64,000 nt of DNA from Neomegalonema sp. (GTDB lineage Bacteria; Pseudomonadota; Alphaproteobacteria; Rhodobacterales; Rhodobacteraceae). Shown here piece after piece: positions 35,311 through 43,935 of this stretch. The notes beneath the pieces are model-generated. The model was not told the origin of the DNA. It was given only the letters and a program-made list of their open reading frames with translations, and searched no databases. A program made the translations under genes and the position numbers. Where the stretch lies: positions 62,001 through 126,000 of the forward strand of contig JALEFY010000029.1 of assembly GCA_022760435.1 (NCBI GenBank), read 5' to 3'. The number at the start of each line of letters is the position of its first letter. Positions within the stretch are counted from its first letter, which is position 1.

Positions 35311-35832
35311 ATGACGACAAGAAAATCGAGCTTTACCTACGAAGATCTTCTGGCCTGCGGTCGCGAAGAATTGTTTGGCCCCGGCAATGCACAACTGCCC
35401 GCGCCGCCCATGCTGATGATGGATCGCATCACCGAGATTTCGGAGGAAGGCGGCGCCAATGGCAAAGGCAAGATGGTCGCGGAATTCGACATCAACCCGG
35501 ACCTGTGGTTCTTCAAATGCCACTTCCTGGGCGACCCGGTCATGCCCGGCTGCCTCGGGGTTGATGCTCTCTGGCAAATGCTCGGCTTCTATCTGGGCTG
35601 GCTCGGCGGCGAAGGGCGCGGCCGTGCGCTCGGCGTGGGTGAGGTGAAATTCACCGAGATGGTGACGCCAGAGACGAAGTTGCTGCGCTACACCGTCGAT
35701 ATCAAGCGCATCATCATGCGCAAGCTTGTACTCGGCGTCGCTGATGGCCAACTGGAGGCAGATGGCAAGGTCATCTACACGACCAGCAACATGAAGGTTG
35801 GCCTTTTCCAGCCCGGCGCCGCGCTCGGCTAA
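35311..35832 (+). CDS. fabA: 3-hydroxydecanoyl-ACP dehydratase/isomerase
   Basis: Introduces the cis double bond of unsaturated fatty acids. The 173-residue hotdog-fold protein has the catalytic His in [18 protein letters not shown] and the Asp in [14 protein letters not shown]. It is first of fabA-fabB-fabI. Confidence 0.97.
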   Translation: MTTRKSSFTYEDLLACGREELFGPGNAQLPAPPMLMMDRITEISEEGGANGKGKMVAEFDINPDLWFFKCHFLGDPVMPGCLGVDALWQMLGFYLGWLGGEGRGRALGVGEVKFTEMVTPETKLLRYTVDIKRIIMRKLVLGVADGQLEADGKVIYTTSNMKVGLFQPGAALG

Positions 35833-35884
35833 CCACGCAAGCTTGGCGGCGTTTGCATTCGCCGCAGATCATATGGAGAGCCCC

Positions 35885-37120
35885 ATGAGACGTGTCGTCG
35901 TCACCGGGATCGGTATCGTGTCCTCGATCGGGGGCAATGCGGCTGAGGTGATGACCTCGCTGAAGGAAGGCAAATCCGGGATCGTCCATGCGCCGGACTA
36001 TGCGGAGCTGGGGTTTCGCAGCCATGTCCATGGCAAGCCGAATGTCGATATCGAAGCCCTGATCGACAAGCGCATCCGCCGCTTCATGGGGGATGGTGCG
36101 GCCTGGAACTACATCGCCATGCAGCAGGCGATCGAGGATGCCGGGCTTGAGCAAAGCGATGTGTCCAATGAGCGCTCGGGGCTCATCATGGGCTCTGGTG
36201 GCCCCTCGACGCGCTCGATCGTCGAAAGCGCCGATATCACCCGCGCCAAGAAGCCCAAATTCATCGGCCCGTGCCGAGTGCCGCAGGCGATGTCGTCGAC
36301 CAACTCGGCAACCCTCGCCACCCCGTTCAAGATCAAGGGCGTCAACTACTCGATCACCTCGGCCTGTTCGACCTCGGCCCATTGCATCGGCAATGGCACC
36401 GAGTTGATCCAGTGGGGCAAGCAGGATATTGTCTTTGCCGGTGGCGGCGAAGAGCTCGACTGGACGCTGTCGGTCCTGTTTGACGCGATGGGCGCGATGT
36501 CGTCCAATTTCAACGACACCCCTTCGGTTGCCTCGCGCGCCTATGACAAGAGCCGCGATGGCTTCGTGATCGCCGGTGGCGGCGGGGTTGTGGTGCTCGA
36601 GGAGCTTGAGCACGCCAAGGCTCGCGGCGCCAAGATCTATGCCGAAGTGACCGGTTATGGTGCGACCTCCGATGGTTATGACATGGTCCAACCCTCCGGC
36701 GAGGGCGCGGTGCGCTGCATGCGCCAGGCGCTCAGCACCATCGGCAATCGCAAGGTCGGCTATATCAACGCTCACGGCACCTCCACCCCGATCGGCGATA
36801 TTCGCGAGATGGAAGCGGTGCGCGAGGTCTTCGCCGATAGCTATGCCGCAGGGGCACCGGTGCCGATCAGCGCGACCAAATCGCTTACCGGCCACAGCCT
36901 CGGCGCGACCGGTGTGCAGGAGGCGATCTACTGCATGCTTATGCTGCAAGATGATTTCATCGCCGCCTCGGCCCATATCGACGAGCTCGACCCCGATTTC
37001 GCCAATGACGGCGTTGTGCAATCGCGGATCGACAATGCCGGGCTGGACACGGTGATCTCGAACAGTTTCGGCTTTGGCGGCACCAATGCGACCCTCGCTC
37101 TGTCGCGCTTTGAAGGATGA
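35885..37120 (+). CDS. fabB: 3-oxoacyl-ACP synthase I
   Basis: Condensing enzyme that extends unsaturated acyl-ACPs made by FabA. The 411-residue thiolase-fold protein has the Cys-His-His triad in [24 protein letters not shown] and [11 protein letters not shown], and the FGFGGTN ending. The start at 35885 ([10 protein letters not shown]) follows GGAGAG. Its stop overlaps fabI (ATGA). Confidence 0.97.
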   Translation: MRRVVVTGIGIVSSIGGNAAEVMTSLKEGKSGIVHAPDYAELGFRSHVHGKPNVDIEALIDKRIRRFMGDGAAWNYIAMQQAIEDAGLEQSDVSNERSGLIMGSGGPSTRSIVESADITRAKKPKFIGPCRVPQAMSSTNSATLATPFKIKGVNYSITSACSTSAHCIGNGTELIQWGKQDIVFAGGGEELDWTLSVLFDAMGAMSSNFNDTPSVASRAYDKSRDGFVIAGGGGVVVLEELEHAKARGAKIYAEVTGYGATSDGYDMVQPSGEGAVRCMRQALSTIGNRKVGYINAHGTSTPIGDIREMEAVREVFADSYAAGAPVPISATKSLTGHSLGATGVQEAIYCMLMLQDDFIAASAHIDELDPDFANDGVVQSRIDNAGLDTVISNSFGFGGTNATLALSRFEG

Positions 37121-37956
37121 TGACCATGACTTCGGGAGCTGATTCGAGCGCGGCCATCACCCGCCGCAGCGATGGCCTGATGGCGGGCAAGCGTGGCCTG
37201 ATCATGGGCGTCGCCAATGACCATTCCATCGCCTGGGGAATCGCCCGCACCCTCTATCAGGAGGGCGCCGAGCTGGCATTCAGCTATCAGGGCGATGCTT
37301 TCGGGCGCCGGGTCACGCCGCTTGCGCAAACGCTCGATGCCAAGCTGGTCTTGCCGGCCGATGTGCTCGACGATGCGAGCCTTGATGCGATGTTTCAGAC
37401 CCTGCAATCGGAATGGGGCAGCCTCGATTTCGTCGTTCATGCCATCGCCTACTCGTCCAAGGACGAGCTCAAGGGGCGCTACATGAACACGACCCGGGCG
37501 AACTTCCTGCAAACGATGGACATCTCCTGCTATTCGTTCACCGACATTGCCCGCCGCGCCCAGCCGCTGATGCCCAATGGCGGATCGCTGATCACCCTCA
37601 CCTATCTGGGCTCGCAGCGGGTGATGCCGAGCTACAACGTGATGGGCGTGGCCAAGGCGGCGCTGGAGGCGAGCGTGCGCTATCTGGCCTCCGATCTCGG
37701 CCCGGATGGCATTCGGGTCAACGCGCTGAGCCCGGGACCGATGCGGACGCTGGCGGGCTCTGCGATCGGTGGCGGGCGCAAGGTATTCAAGGAAACCGCC
37801 GAGAACGCACCGCTGCGCCGGAACGCGTCCCTGGACGAGGTCGGCGGCGCCGCGCTGTTCGCGCTCTCCGATATGGGCGCGGGCGTCACCGGCGAGATCC
37901 TGTGCGTCGATAGCGGCTATCACGTGATGGGCATGCCCATCGAGGAAAACCTTTGA
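37117..37956 (+). CDS. fabI: Enoyl-ACP reductase (NADH), FabI
   Basis: Reduces trans-2-enoyl-ACP to acyl-ACP in the elongation cycle. The 279-residue SDR-like protein shows [16 protein letters not shown], the Y-x6-K active site in [20 protein letters not shown] and the extra Tyr of TLTYLGSQR. The sequence carries a ~20-residue N-terminal extension, so a later start is possible. fabA-fabB-fabI together is a common alphaproteobacterial arrangement. Confidence 0.96.
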   Translation: MMTMTSGADSSAAITRRSDGLMAGKRGLIMGVANDHSIAWGIARTLYQEGAELAFSYQGDAFGRRVTPLAQTLDAKLVLPADVLDDASLDAMFQTLQSEWGSLDFVVHAIAYSSKDELKGRYMNTTRANFLQTMDISCYSFTDIARRAQPLMPNGGSLITLTYLGSQRVMPSYNVMGVAKAALEASVRYLASDLGPDGIRVNALSPGPMRTLAGSAIGGGRKVFKETAENAPLRRNASLDEVGGAALFALSDMGAGVTGEILCVDSGYHVMGMPIEENL

Positions 37957-37999
37957 TCGAGGCTGAACTTCGGGTGCCTCGCCGTCAGGAATGCTGCTG

Positions 38000-38860
38000 A
38001 TGGATGCTCTCATGATCAGCCTGCTGCCGATCTGGGTGGTCGGCGCCCTTGCCACGGCCTTGATGCTGTGGACCGTGCGTCCGGCGCTTAACAGCCGCCG
38101 ATGGTCGATGGCCTATGAGCTATCGGCCGAAAGCCTGCTGATGGGCGTCCTCGCGATCGGCTTTTTTGCGCTGTTTTTTCAGAACAATCTCGAGCTCGTC
38201 CCGGTCGTTATCCTCGCCATCGTGGTCCATGAATATGGCCATGTGCTCGCGTTTCGCCTCGCAGGGCACAAGAACCCGAAATTTCGGCTCATTCCCTTTG
38301 GCGGCGTTGCGATTTCCAATGAGCCGCCGCGAAACATGGGCGAGAGCGCGTTTGTTTCGCTGATGGGTCCGGGCTTCTCGGTTCTGCTGGTTGCGGTTGC
38401 GGCTGTCGCCTCGACGATCTTCATCATGCTCGGCCTCGATACCGCCGCCGCTTACGCTTATCGGGTCGTGATCGTGACCGGCGCACTCAACGCGTTCAAT
38501 CTGCTGCCGCTTCTGCCGCTTGATGGGAGCAAGGTCGTGCGGTCGATCGCAATGAGCTACTCGCGCCCTTTCGCCGCCGGACTGACTACCGGCATGGGCA
38601 TCGCCGCGATGGCCTTGCTGGCGCTCGCCGTGATCGCAACGCGGCAATGGTTCTTGCTCATCTTCATCGTCATCATTCTCGGCGCGATGAAGAATATCGG
38701 CCATTACGACGGCTCCACCCCGAAGATGAAGCCGCGCGGTGCCTGGGTGGCGAGCTTTGCATATCTCGCCACGTTCCTCGTACATCTTTACGCCGGATGG
38801 CATTGGTTCGCGGCGATCATTCTCTCATTTTTGTCGCCGGTCTTGCGGCTGCTCGGCTGA
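38000..38860 (+). CDS. M50-family intramembrane metalloprotease (site-2-protease-like)
   Basis: The 286-residue polytopic protein has the zinc motif VVHEYGHVLAF (HExxH) in a membrane segment near residue 80. The third-ligand region is LLPLLPLDGSKVV (LDG) near residue 175. There is no PDZ or CBS domain, so it belongs to a minimal M50 group; substrate unknown. ATG 37991 has AGGA too close to it, while the in-frame ATG at 38000 has it 9 bases away and is preferred. It starts 43 bases after fabI and could be co-transcribed with it. Confidence 0.85.
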   Translation: MDALMISLLPIWVVGALATALMLWTVRPALNSRRWSMAYELSAESLLMGVLAIGFFALFFQNNLELVPVVILAIVVHEYGHVLAFRLAGHKNPKFRLIPFGGVAISNEPPRNMGESAFVSLMGPGFSVLLVAVAAVASTIFIMLGLDTAAAYAYRVVIVTGALNAFNLLPLLPLDGSKVVRSIAMSYSRPFAAGLTTGMGIAAMALLALAVIATRQWFLLIFIVIILGAMKNIGHYDGSTPKMKPRGAWVASFAYLATFLVHLYAGWHWFAAIILSFLSPVLRLLG

Positions 38861-38879
38861 GCATCGCGTCCTGCGCGGC

Positions 38880-39248
38880 TTAGTTCGGAAGGCAGACCGC
38901 ATCACCGGCTGTCGCGGCAGCGCCGCCTTCAAGCGTGACGCTATTGGCGCCGCCGACGAGGCATCCCCCTTCCGGGACCAACCGCACCGCAGGCTGGCCG
39001 TTGACGAAGACACTCGGCACAACCTCGTAGCGCAGGCCCGGGCAGGCCAGCACATCCCCCAGCCTCAGCATGCCCTTGCCTTCGATAAAGACATTCGGGC
39101 TGCCTTGCAGCGCGCAAGTCGCGCTCCCCGCTGCCGGGACGCCATCCGCGCCCGCGCCGCTCGCTTCCTGGGCAATGACCGCTCCAGCGCAATAGGCGCC
39201 AAACCATAGGCCGGACAAGGCCATTACAAGTCGGAAAAATCGTTTCAT
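38880..39248 (-). CDS. Small exported PAAR-like protein
   Basis: The 122-residue product has a signal peptide (residues 2-27, FRLVMALSGLWFGAYCAGAV). After it come repeated PAAR-type turns: LQGSPNVFIEGKGMLRLGDVLACPG, VPSVFVNGQPAVRL and VGGANSVTLEGG. These match the xGSxNVFINGxPAxRxGD pattern of PAAR spike proteins. A signal peptide is odd for PAAR proteins, which usually sit on type VI secretion spikes; no T6SS gene is nearby. GGGAGAG precedes the ATG. The function here is unknown. Confidence 0.6.
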   Translation of the reverse strand: MKRFFRLVMALSGLWFGAYCAGAVIAQEASGAGADGVPAAGSATCALQGSPNVFIEGKGMLRLGDVLACPGLRYEVVPSVFVNGQPAVRLVPEGGCLVGGANSVTLEGGAAATAGDAVCLPN

Positions 39249-39425
39249 CACAGCTCTCCCACAGGATCCTTCGACGCCAGAAGCGCCGCGTGTATCGGTC
39301 GAAATACCCGGCCCGAAGAAACCGGCCGAAAAACCCTGCCCACTGATCAGCCTGACCCGAAGCGATGGCGGTTTCGCGGCAATCCGCCCGATTCCCCGTG
39401 TCAAGACCTTGACCCAAGCGCGCAA

Positions 39426-39938
39426 ATGTTCCGCAATATGATCATGGATCGACAGACTCGCATCGCCGAAACCGCTGATCTACCCGCCATTCGCGGGATC
39501 TTGAAGGATGCGTTTTCGCAGCTCGTCGAGAGGTTGGGTTTTGAGCCCACCCCGATGCATCGAGACTATGCCGGTCTGGTCGAGCAGAATTTCGTGATCC
39601 TGGCCGAAGACGGCGCAGAGGTGATCGGCGTTGCGGCGACGATCCCGCGCGAGCAGCATCTCTATATCGATTGCCTCGCCGTCACCCCCGACAGGCAAAG
39701 GGCTGGCGCCGGGCGGCACTTGCTCGGAGCGGTGGAGACATTGGCGAGCGGCCTCAATTACGCGCATGTGCGCCTGCACACCGCGCCGCGGCTGGATGCC
39801 CCGATGAGCCTCTATCGCAGCAGCGGCTATTGTCTCTCGGCCTATTCGGGCTGCGGGCACACCGAGCGCGTGATGTTCCAAAAGCGCATTGCCTCGGCGC
39901 TGGAGATCTCGCTCGCGGGCATGAAGATCTCGAAATAA
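39426..39938 (+). CDS. GNAT family N-acetyltransferase
   Basis: The 170-residue product has the GNAT acetyl-CoA motif in LYIDCLAVTPDRQRAGAGRHLLGAVE (Q/R-x2-G-x-G), and HVRLHTAPRLDAPMSLYRSSGY forms motif B. The substrate cannot be told. Starts at 39426, 39438 and 39444 are all possible; none has a clear Shine-Dalgarno. Confidence 0.85.
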   Translation: MFRNMIMDRQTRIAETADLPAIRGILKDAFSQLVERLGFEPTPMHRDYAGLVEQNFVILAEDGAEVIGVAATIPREQHLYIDCLAVTPDRQRAGAGRHLLGAVETLASGLNYAHVRLHTAPRLDAPMSLYRSSGYCLSAYSGCGHTERVMFQKRIASALEISLAGMKISK

Positions 39939-39950
39939 CCCCCGCAAATG

Positions 39951-39978
39951 AAAAGACCCGCGACAAGCGCGGGCCTTT
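39951..39978 (-). terminator. Rho-independent terminator downstream of trxA
   Basis: CCCGCG (39957-39962) pairs with CGCGGG (39968-39973) and is extended by AAG/CTT. On the minus strand it runs into TCTTTTCATTT. It probably serves trxA, and weakly the convergent GNAT gene. Confidence 0.7.
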
Positions 39979-40004
39979 GATACTCTCGATAAAGGGGCGA
40001 GGGC

Positions 40005-40328
40005 TTATTTGCCTTCGTTGATCCATTCTTCGAGGCGACCCTTGTTCACCGCGCCAAGCCGCGAGGAGACGACTTCACCGCCCTTGAACATCATCAGGGT
40101 CGGCAATCCGCGCACGCCCCATTTGGCCGCCGCTTGCGGGTTGTCATCGACATTGAGCTTGGCGATGCGCACCTGACCGTCCATTTCCGCAGCCAGTTCC
40201 TCGAGCGCCGGAGCGATCTGCTTGCACGGCCCGCACCATTCTGCCCAGAAATCCACCACTACCGGGGTTTGCGCCTTCAGAACTTCCTGATCGAAGGTGG
40301 CATCGGTTACTTCTACGGTCTTGCTCAT
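40005..40328 (-). CDS. trxA: Thioredoxin
   Basis: Cytoplasmic disulfide reductase, 107 residues, with the [13 protein letters not shown] active site and the cis-proline in [11 protein letters not shown]. The start at 40328 (MSKTVEV) follows GGAGGAG. It lies 133 bases downstream of addA on the same strand, the usual addA-trxA neighbourhood, probably with its own promoter in the gap. Confidence 0.97.
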   Translation of the reverse strand: MSKTVEVTDATFDQEVLKAQTPVVVDFWAEWCGPCKQIAPALEELAAEMDGQVRIAKLNVDDNPQAAAKWGVRGLPTLMMFKGGEVVSSRLGAVNKGRLEEWINEGK

Positions 40329-40461
40329 GTTTTGCTCCTCCGCCACTGCGTGGCTCAGACAGGATTTGGGCAGTCGCGACTGCCGGGAATGGGATGGCGC
40401 CGCTCCGAACCGAGGGAGAGCCGCCGTGATCGTCGGTAACTAGGATTGGTGGCGCACGCGG

Positions 40462-43400
40462 TCAAGATGCGCCGATTTCGTGGGCCGCGCGCGCATAGGC
40501 TGCTTCCAGCTCTTCTGTGGCAATTATATCGAGCCGCGGCGCAGCGGTCCAGAGGAGCGCCGCGTCAACCGCCCGTTCGGGGTAGAGCTTGCCCAGCACC
40601 CGGGCATAAACCGCAAGCTGGCGCAGATAGGCTTCCGGGCGACCGTCGGGGATCACACCGGTCTTGAAATCGACGATCAGCACCCGGCTCTTCTCGACCA
40701 CCAGCCGGTCGATGAAACCATGCACCTCGCCGGGGCCAAGATCGGCGAGCAACCCGCCCACCGGCACTTCGGCCCGCGATCCCGGCCCGAAGATCCGCGC
40801 CGCCTCGGGCATCATCAGCACCCCGAGCGCCTCCGCGAGCATGGCAGCGCGATCGCGCGGCGACCAGTCATTGGCGTTGATCCCGAGCAACGCCTCGGCC
40901 ACCGCCTCGCGCTTTTCGACCGCGTGGGGGGCGAGCACTTCGAGCAGCAAGTGAATGAGGGTACCGCGCCGCTTGGCCCGCTCCGGCGGCAGCGAGGCGC
41001 CGCTATACTCGCTTTGCCCAAGATACTCACTTTGTCCATGCGCACCGCCCAGATGCGAGGGCGTCAGGTCCGAGGGCGCAAGCTCGCGCGCCGGTTTGGC
41101 CAGCAGCCAGTCCGGGGAGCCGGGATCCGCGCGGCCTGCGCCGGTTTCGTGCCGGTCGGGGCGCGTTTCGCTCCCCTTGCCCTCGATCCGCCAACCGTTG
41201 CGGGGCCGCCCCGCGAGATCGAGCAGCGGGCTCTCATGGCTCTCCCCCACCTGAGCGATCGTCTGCTCGCAAAGCGAGTACCAGCAGCCCTCGGGCAGCT
41301 TGGTCTTGCCCCTCGCGCCGCAGATCAGCAGCCGATCCTCGGCCCGGGTCAGCGCCACATACAAGAGCCGCCGATGCTCCTCGGCCTCGCGATCGGCATG
41401 CCTTGCCCGCAGATCCTGAAGCGCGATCGGATCATCGCCCTTCTTGCCGGCCCAGATCGGCGGGCAGCCTTCGCGCTTGGGGTCGAGCAGCCGCACCGTG
41501 TGATTGCCGCCCGGCGCCCCGGTCGTGTCGGGCAGGATGACCACCGGCGCCTCCAGCCCCTTGGCCCCATGCGCCGTCATCACCCGCACCTCGTCGCGGC
41601 CCTGCTCATGCTCGCGCTTGATGTCGGCCTCGCGCTGGGTGATGAAATCGACAAAAGCCTGCAAGGTCGGCGCACCGGAGGTCTCGAAGGCCAGCGACTG
41701 GCCAAGCAGCTCATCAAGCGGGTCTTCGGCCTCCTTGCCAAGCCGCGCGATCAGCCGCGCCCGCCCGCCCGCAGGCCCGAGCGCATGGGCCAAAAGCTCA
41801 TAGGGCCGCAGGAAGTCGGCGCGGCGCACCATCTCCTCAAGGAAAGTGAGCGCATCGGCAAAGGACGGCTTATCCTCGCGCCGCGCATTGAGCGCATACC
41901 ACAGTGCCCCGCGCCGGTGATGGGCGAGGTCGAACAGATCCTCCTCGCTCACATCGCAAAATGGCGAGCGCAGCACCGTGGCGAGCGTCAGATCGTCTTC
42001 GGGGAACAGGCAAAACCGCGCCAGCGCCAGCACATCGCGCACCGCGAGCTGGGCGGGCAGGGACAGCCGGTCCTCCCCCGCCACCGGCACCCCGATCTGC
42101 TTGAGCTTCTTGATGATCGCAAAGAACAGTGGCCCGCGCCCGCGCACGAGGATCATGATATCCCCGGCCCGGATCATCCGACCGCGCGCCTTCAGCTTCT
42201 CGCGCCCGATCCAGCCCTTGATCGTGCGGGCGATCTCATCGGCAAGCCGGGTGCGCGGATCATCGGGCGGGATGCTGTCCACCGGATCATCCCAGCGCGG
42301 CTTTTGCGCCTCCTCCAAAGGCTCGAGCAGCGGCCAGAGCTCGACCATCCCCGGCTGATCGGCGCGAAACGCCTGGTGCATGACCGCGCTGCCGCCAAAG
42401 ACCAGCCCCTTGCGCGCTTCCTCACTGGCAAAAACCCGGTCCACGAAATCGAGCACCGTCGCGGTCGAGCGGAACGAGGTCGCCATCCCGCCGCGTACGA
42501 AGCGCTCGCCCGAGGCCGCGGCGCGCTCCTGAAACAGGGCACCGAACTGGTCGAGCTGTTCGGGGGCGGCGCCCTGAAAGCTGTAGATCGACTGTTTCTC
42601 ATCTCCGACCGCGAAGACGGTGCGCGGCTGCGGCTCGGCCTCTTGCGGGCCGGAGCGCTCGACCCCTTGCCCGGCGAAGAACTCCTCGGCCAGCGCACCG
42701 ATCGCTGCCCATTGCAGCGGCGAGGTGTCCTGCGCCTCATCGACGAGAATATGCTCGATCCCGCCATCGAGCTTGAAGCGCACCCAGTCGCGCGCATCCG
42801 AGCGCTGCAACAGGCCGACGGCGCGCTCGATCAGATCGTCATAATCGAGCCCGGCGCGCTGGGCTTTGAGCCCCTGATAGCCGGTGAGCACGGCGCGGGC
42901 AAAGCGGGCGAGATGGGTGGAGGCAACGAGGCGCTCGGCGGCCCGCAACCGCTCGGACAGATCCATGAGCCCGGCTTGCAGCGCCGCAATCGGCTCGAGC
43001 GCCCAAGGGTGGGCGTCTTCCATCGCCCGGCTCGGAAAGCCGCTTTTCGGCGGGGCGCCTTCCTTGGTCAGCAGGGCGGCGCGCAGGTGCTCATGCATCT
43101 GGCGCGCACCCGGTGCCTGGATCGCCGCCAGCATCCGGGCGCCTTTCTCCAGGTCTTTCTTGCCCGAGAGCCCGGCAAGCGCGCGGCCGATCTGCTCGAT
43201 CTGGCGCAGGTCGAGCGCTTCGGCCCAGGCGCTGAGCAGCGCGGCCGGGTTGGCTCCGGCATCGACGCCAAGGCAATCCGCCAGCGCCGCATTCACCGGC
43301 TCTTGCGCGTTCAGGAACGCCGCGCGGTGCGAAACCGCCGCCGCCAACAGCTCATCGAGCCCGTATTCGGTGCAGGTCTCGAGCAGAAAGCGCAGCGCCG

Positions 43401-43935
43401 CATCCAGCTCCGGATCCTCGCCCCGCGCCAGGATCACCCGGTCCTGCGCCTCTTGCAAAAGCTCCGTCGTCGTCGCCTCATCGACCACCGAGAAATGCGG
43501 CGACACCCCGGCCTCAAGCGGGAAGCGCGCCAGAAGGCTTTCGCAAAAGGCGTGGATGGTCTGGATCTTCAGCCCGCCCGGCGTCTCCAGCGCCTCGGCG
43601 AACAGGCGCCGGGCGCGCGGCAAATCCGCCATCGGTTCTTCTTCGCACAAGATGCCGTCGAGCTCGCCGGAGAGCGCCGCATCCTCCATCATCGACCAGG
43701 CGCCGAGCTTGTCGAACAGGCGGTTCTGCATCTCGGCGGCGGCGGCCTTGGTGTAGGTGAGGCACAGGATCTTGGCCGGGCGCGCCCCTGCGAGCAGCAG
43801 GCGGGCGACGCGGTTGGTGAGCACGCGCGTCTTGCCCGAGCCGGCATTGGCCGACACCCAGGCCGATACATCGGGCCGCGCCACCTGTGCCTGCGCCCGC
43901 GTGGCCTCATTATGCGAGCGGTAAATCTTGCTCAT
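40462..43935 (-). CDS. addA: Double-strand break repair helicase-nuclease AddA
   Basis: UvrD-like helicase and nuclease subunit of AddAB (RecBCD equivalent). The 1157-residue product shows Walker A ANAGSGKTRVLTNRVARL at residue ~29, LCLTYTKAAAAEM, LVDEAQDTSPLQW (Walker B), VMTAHGAKGLEAPVV and LLYVALTRAEDRL. The C-terminal RecB-type nuclease motif is HGFIDRLV then VLIVDFKTG. The start at 43935 (MSKIYRSHNEAT) is coupled to the addB stop (ATGA). Confidence 0.97.
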   Translation of the reverse strand: MSKIYRSHNEATRAQAQVARPDVSAWVSANAGSGKTRVLTNRVARLLLAGARPAKILCLTYTKAAAAEMQNRLFDKLGAWSMMEDAALSGELDGILCEEEPMADLPRARRLFAEALETPGGLKIQTIHAFCESLLARFPLEAGVSPHFSVVDEATTTELLQEAQDRVILARGEDPELDAALRFLLETCTEYGLDELLAAAVSHRAAFLNAQEPVNAALADCLGVDAGANPAALLSAWAEALDLRQIEQIGRALAGLSGKKDLEKGARMLAAIQAPGARQMHEHLRAALLTKEGAPPKSGFPSRAMEDAHPWALEPIAALQAGLMDLSERLRAAERLVASTHLARFARAVLTGYQGLKAQRAGLDYDDLIERAVGLLQRSDARDWVRFKLDGGIEHILVDEAQDTSPLQWAAIGALAEEFFAGQGVERSGPQEAEPQPRTVFAVGDEKQSIYSFQGAAPEQLDQFGALFQERAAASGERFVRGGMATSFRSTATVLDFVDRVFASEEARKGLVFGGSAVMHQAFRADQPGMVELWPLLEPLEEAQKPRWDDPVDSIPPDDPRTRLADEIARTIKGWIGREKLKARGRMIRAGDIMILVRGRGPLFFAIIKKLKQIGVPVAGEDRLSLPAQLAVRDVLALARFCLFPEDDLTLATVLRSPFCDVSEEDLFDLAHHRRGALWYALNARREDKPSFADALTFLEEMVRRADFLRPYELLAHALGPAGGRARLIARLGKEAEDPLDELLGQSLAFETSGAPTLQAFVDFITQREADIKREHEQGRDEVRVMTAHGAKGLEAPVVILPDTTGAPGGNHTVRLLDPKREGCPPIWAGKKGDDPIALQDLRARHADREAEEHRRLLYVALTRAEDRLLICGARGKTKLPEGCWYSLCEQTIAQVGESHESPLLDLAGRPRNGWRIEGKGSETRPDRHETGAGRADPGSPDWLLAKPARELAPSDLTPSHLGGAHGQSEYLGQSEYSGASLPPERAKRRGTLIHLLLEVLAPHAVEKREAVAEALLGINANDWSPRDRAAMLAEALGVLMMPEAARIFGPGSRAEVPVGGLLADLGPGEVHGFIDRLVVEKSRVLIVDFKTGVIPDGRPEAYLRQLAVYARVLGKLYPERAVDAALLWTAAPRLDIIATEELEAAYARAAHEIGAS

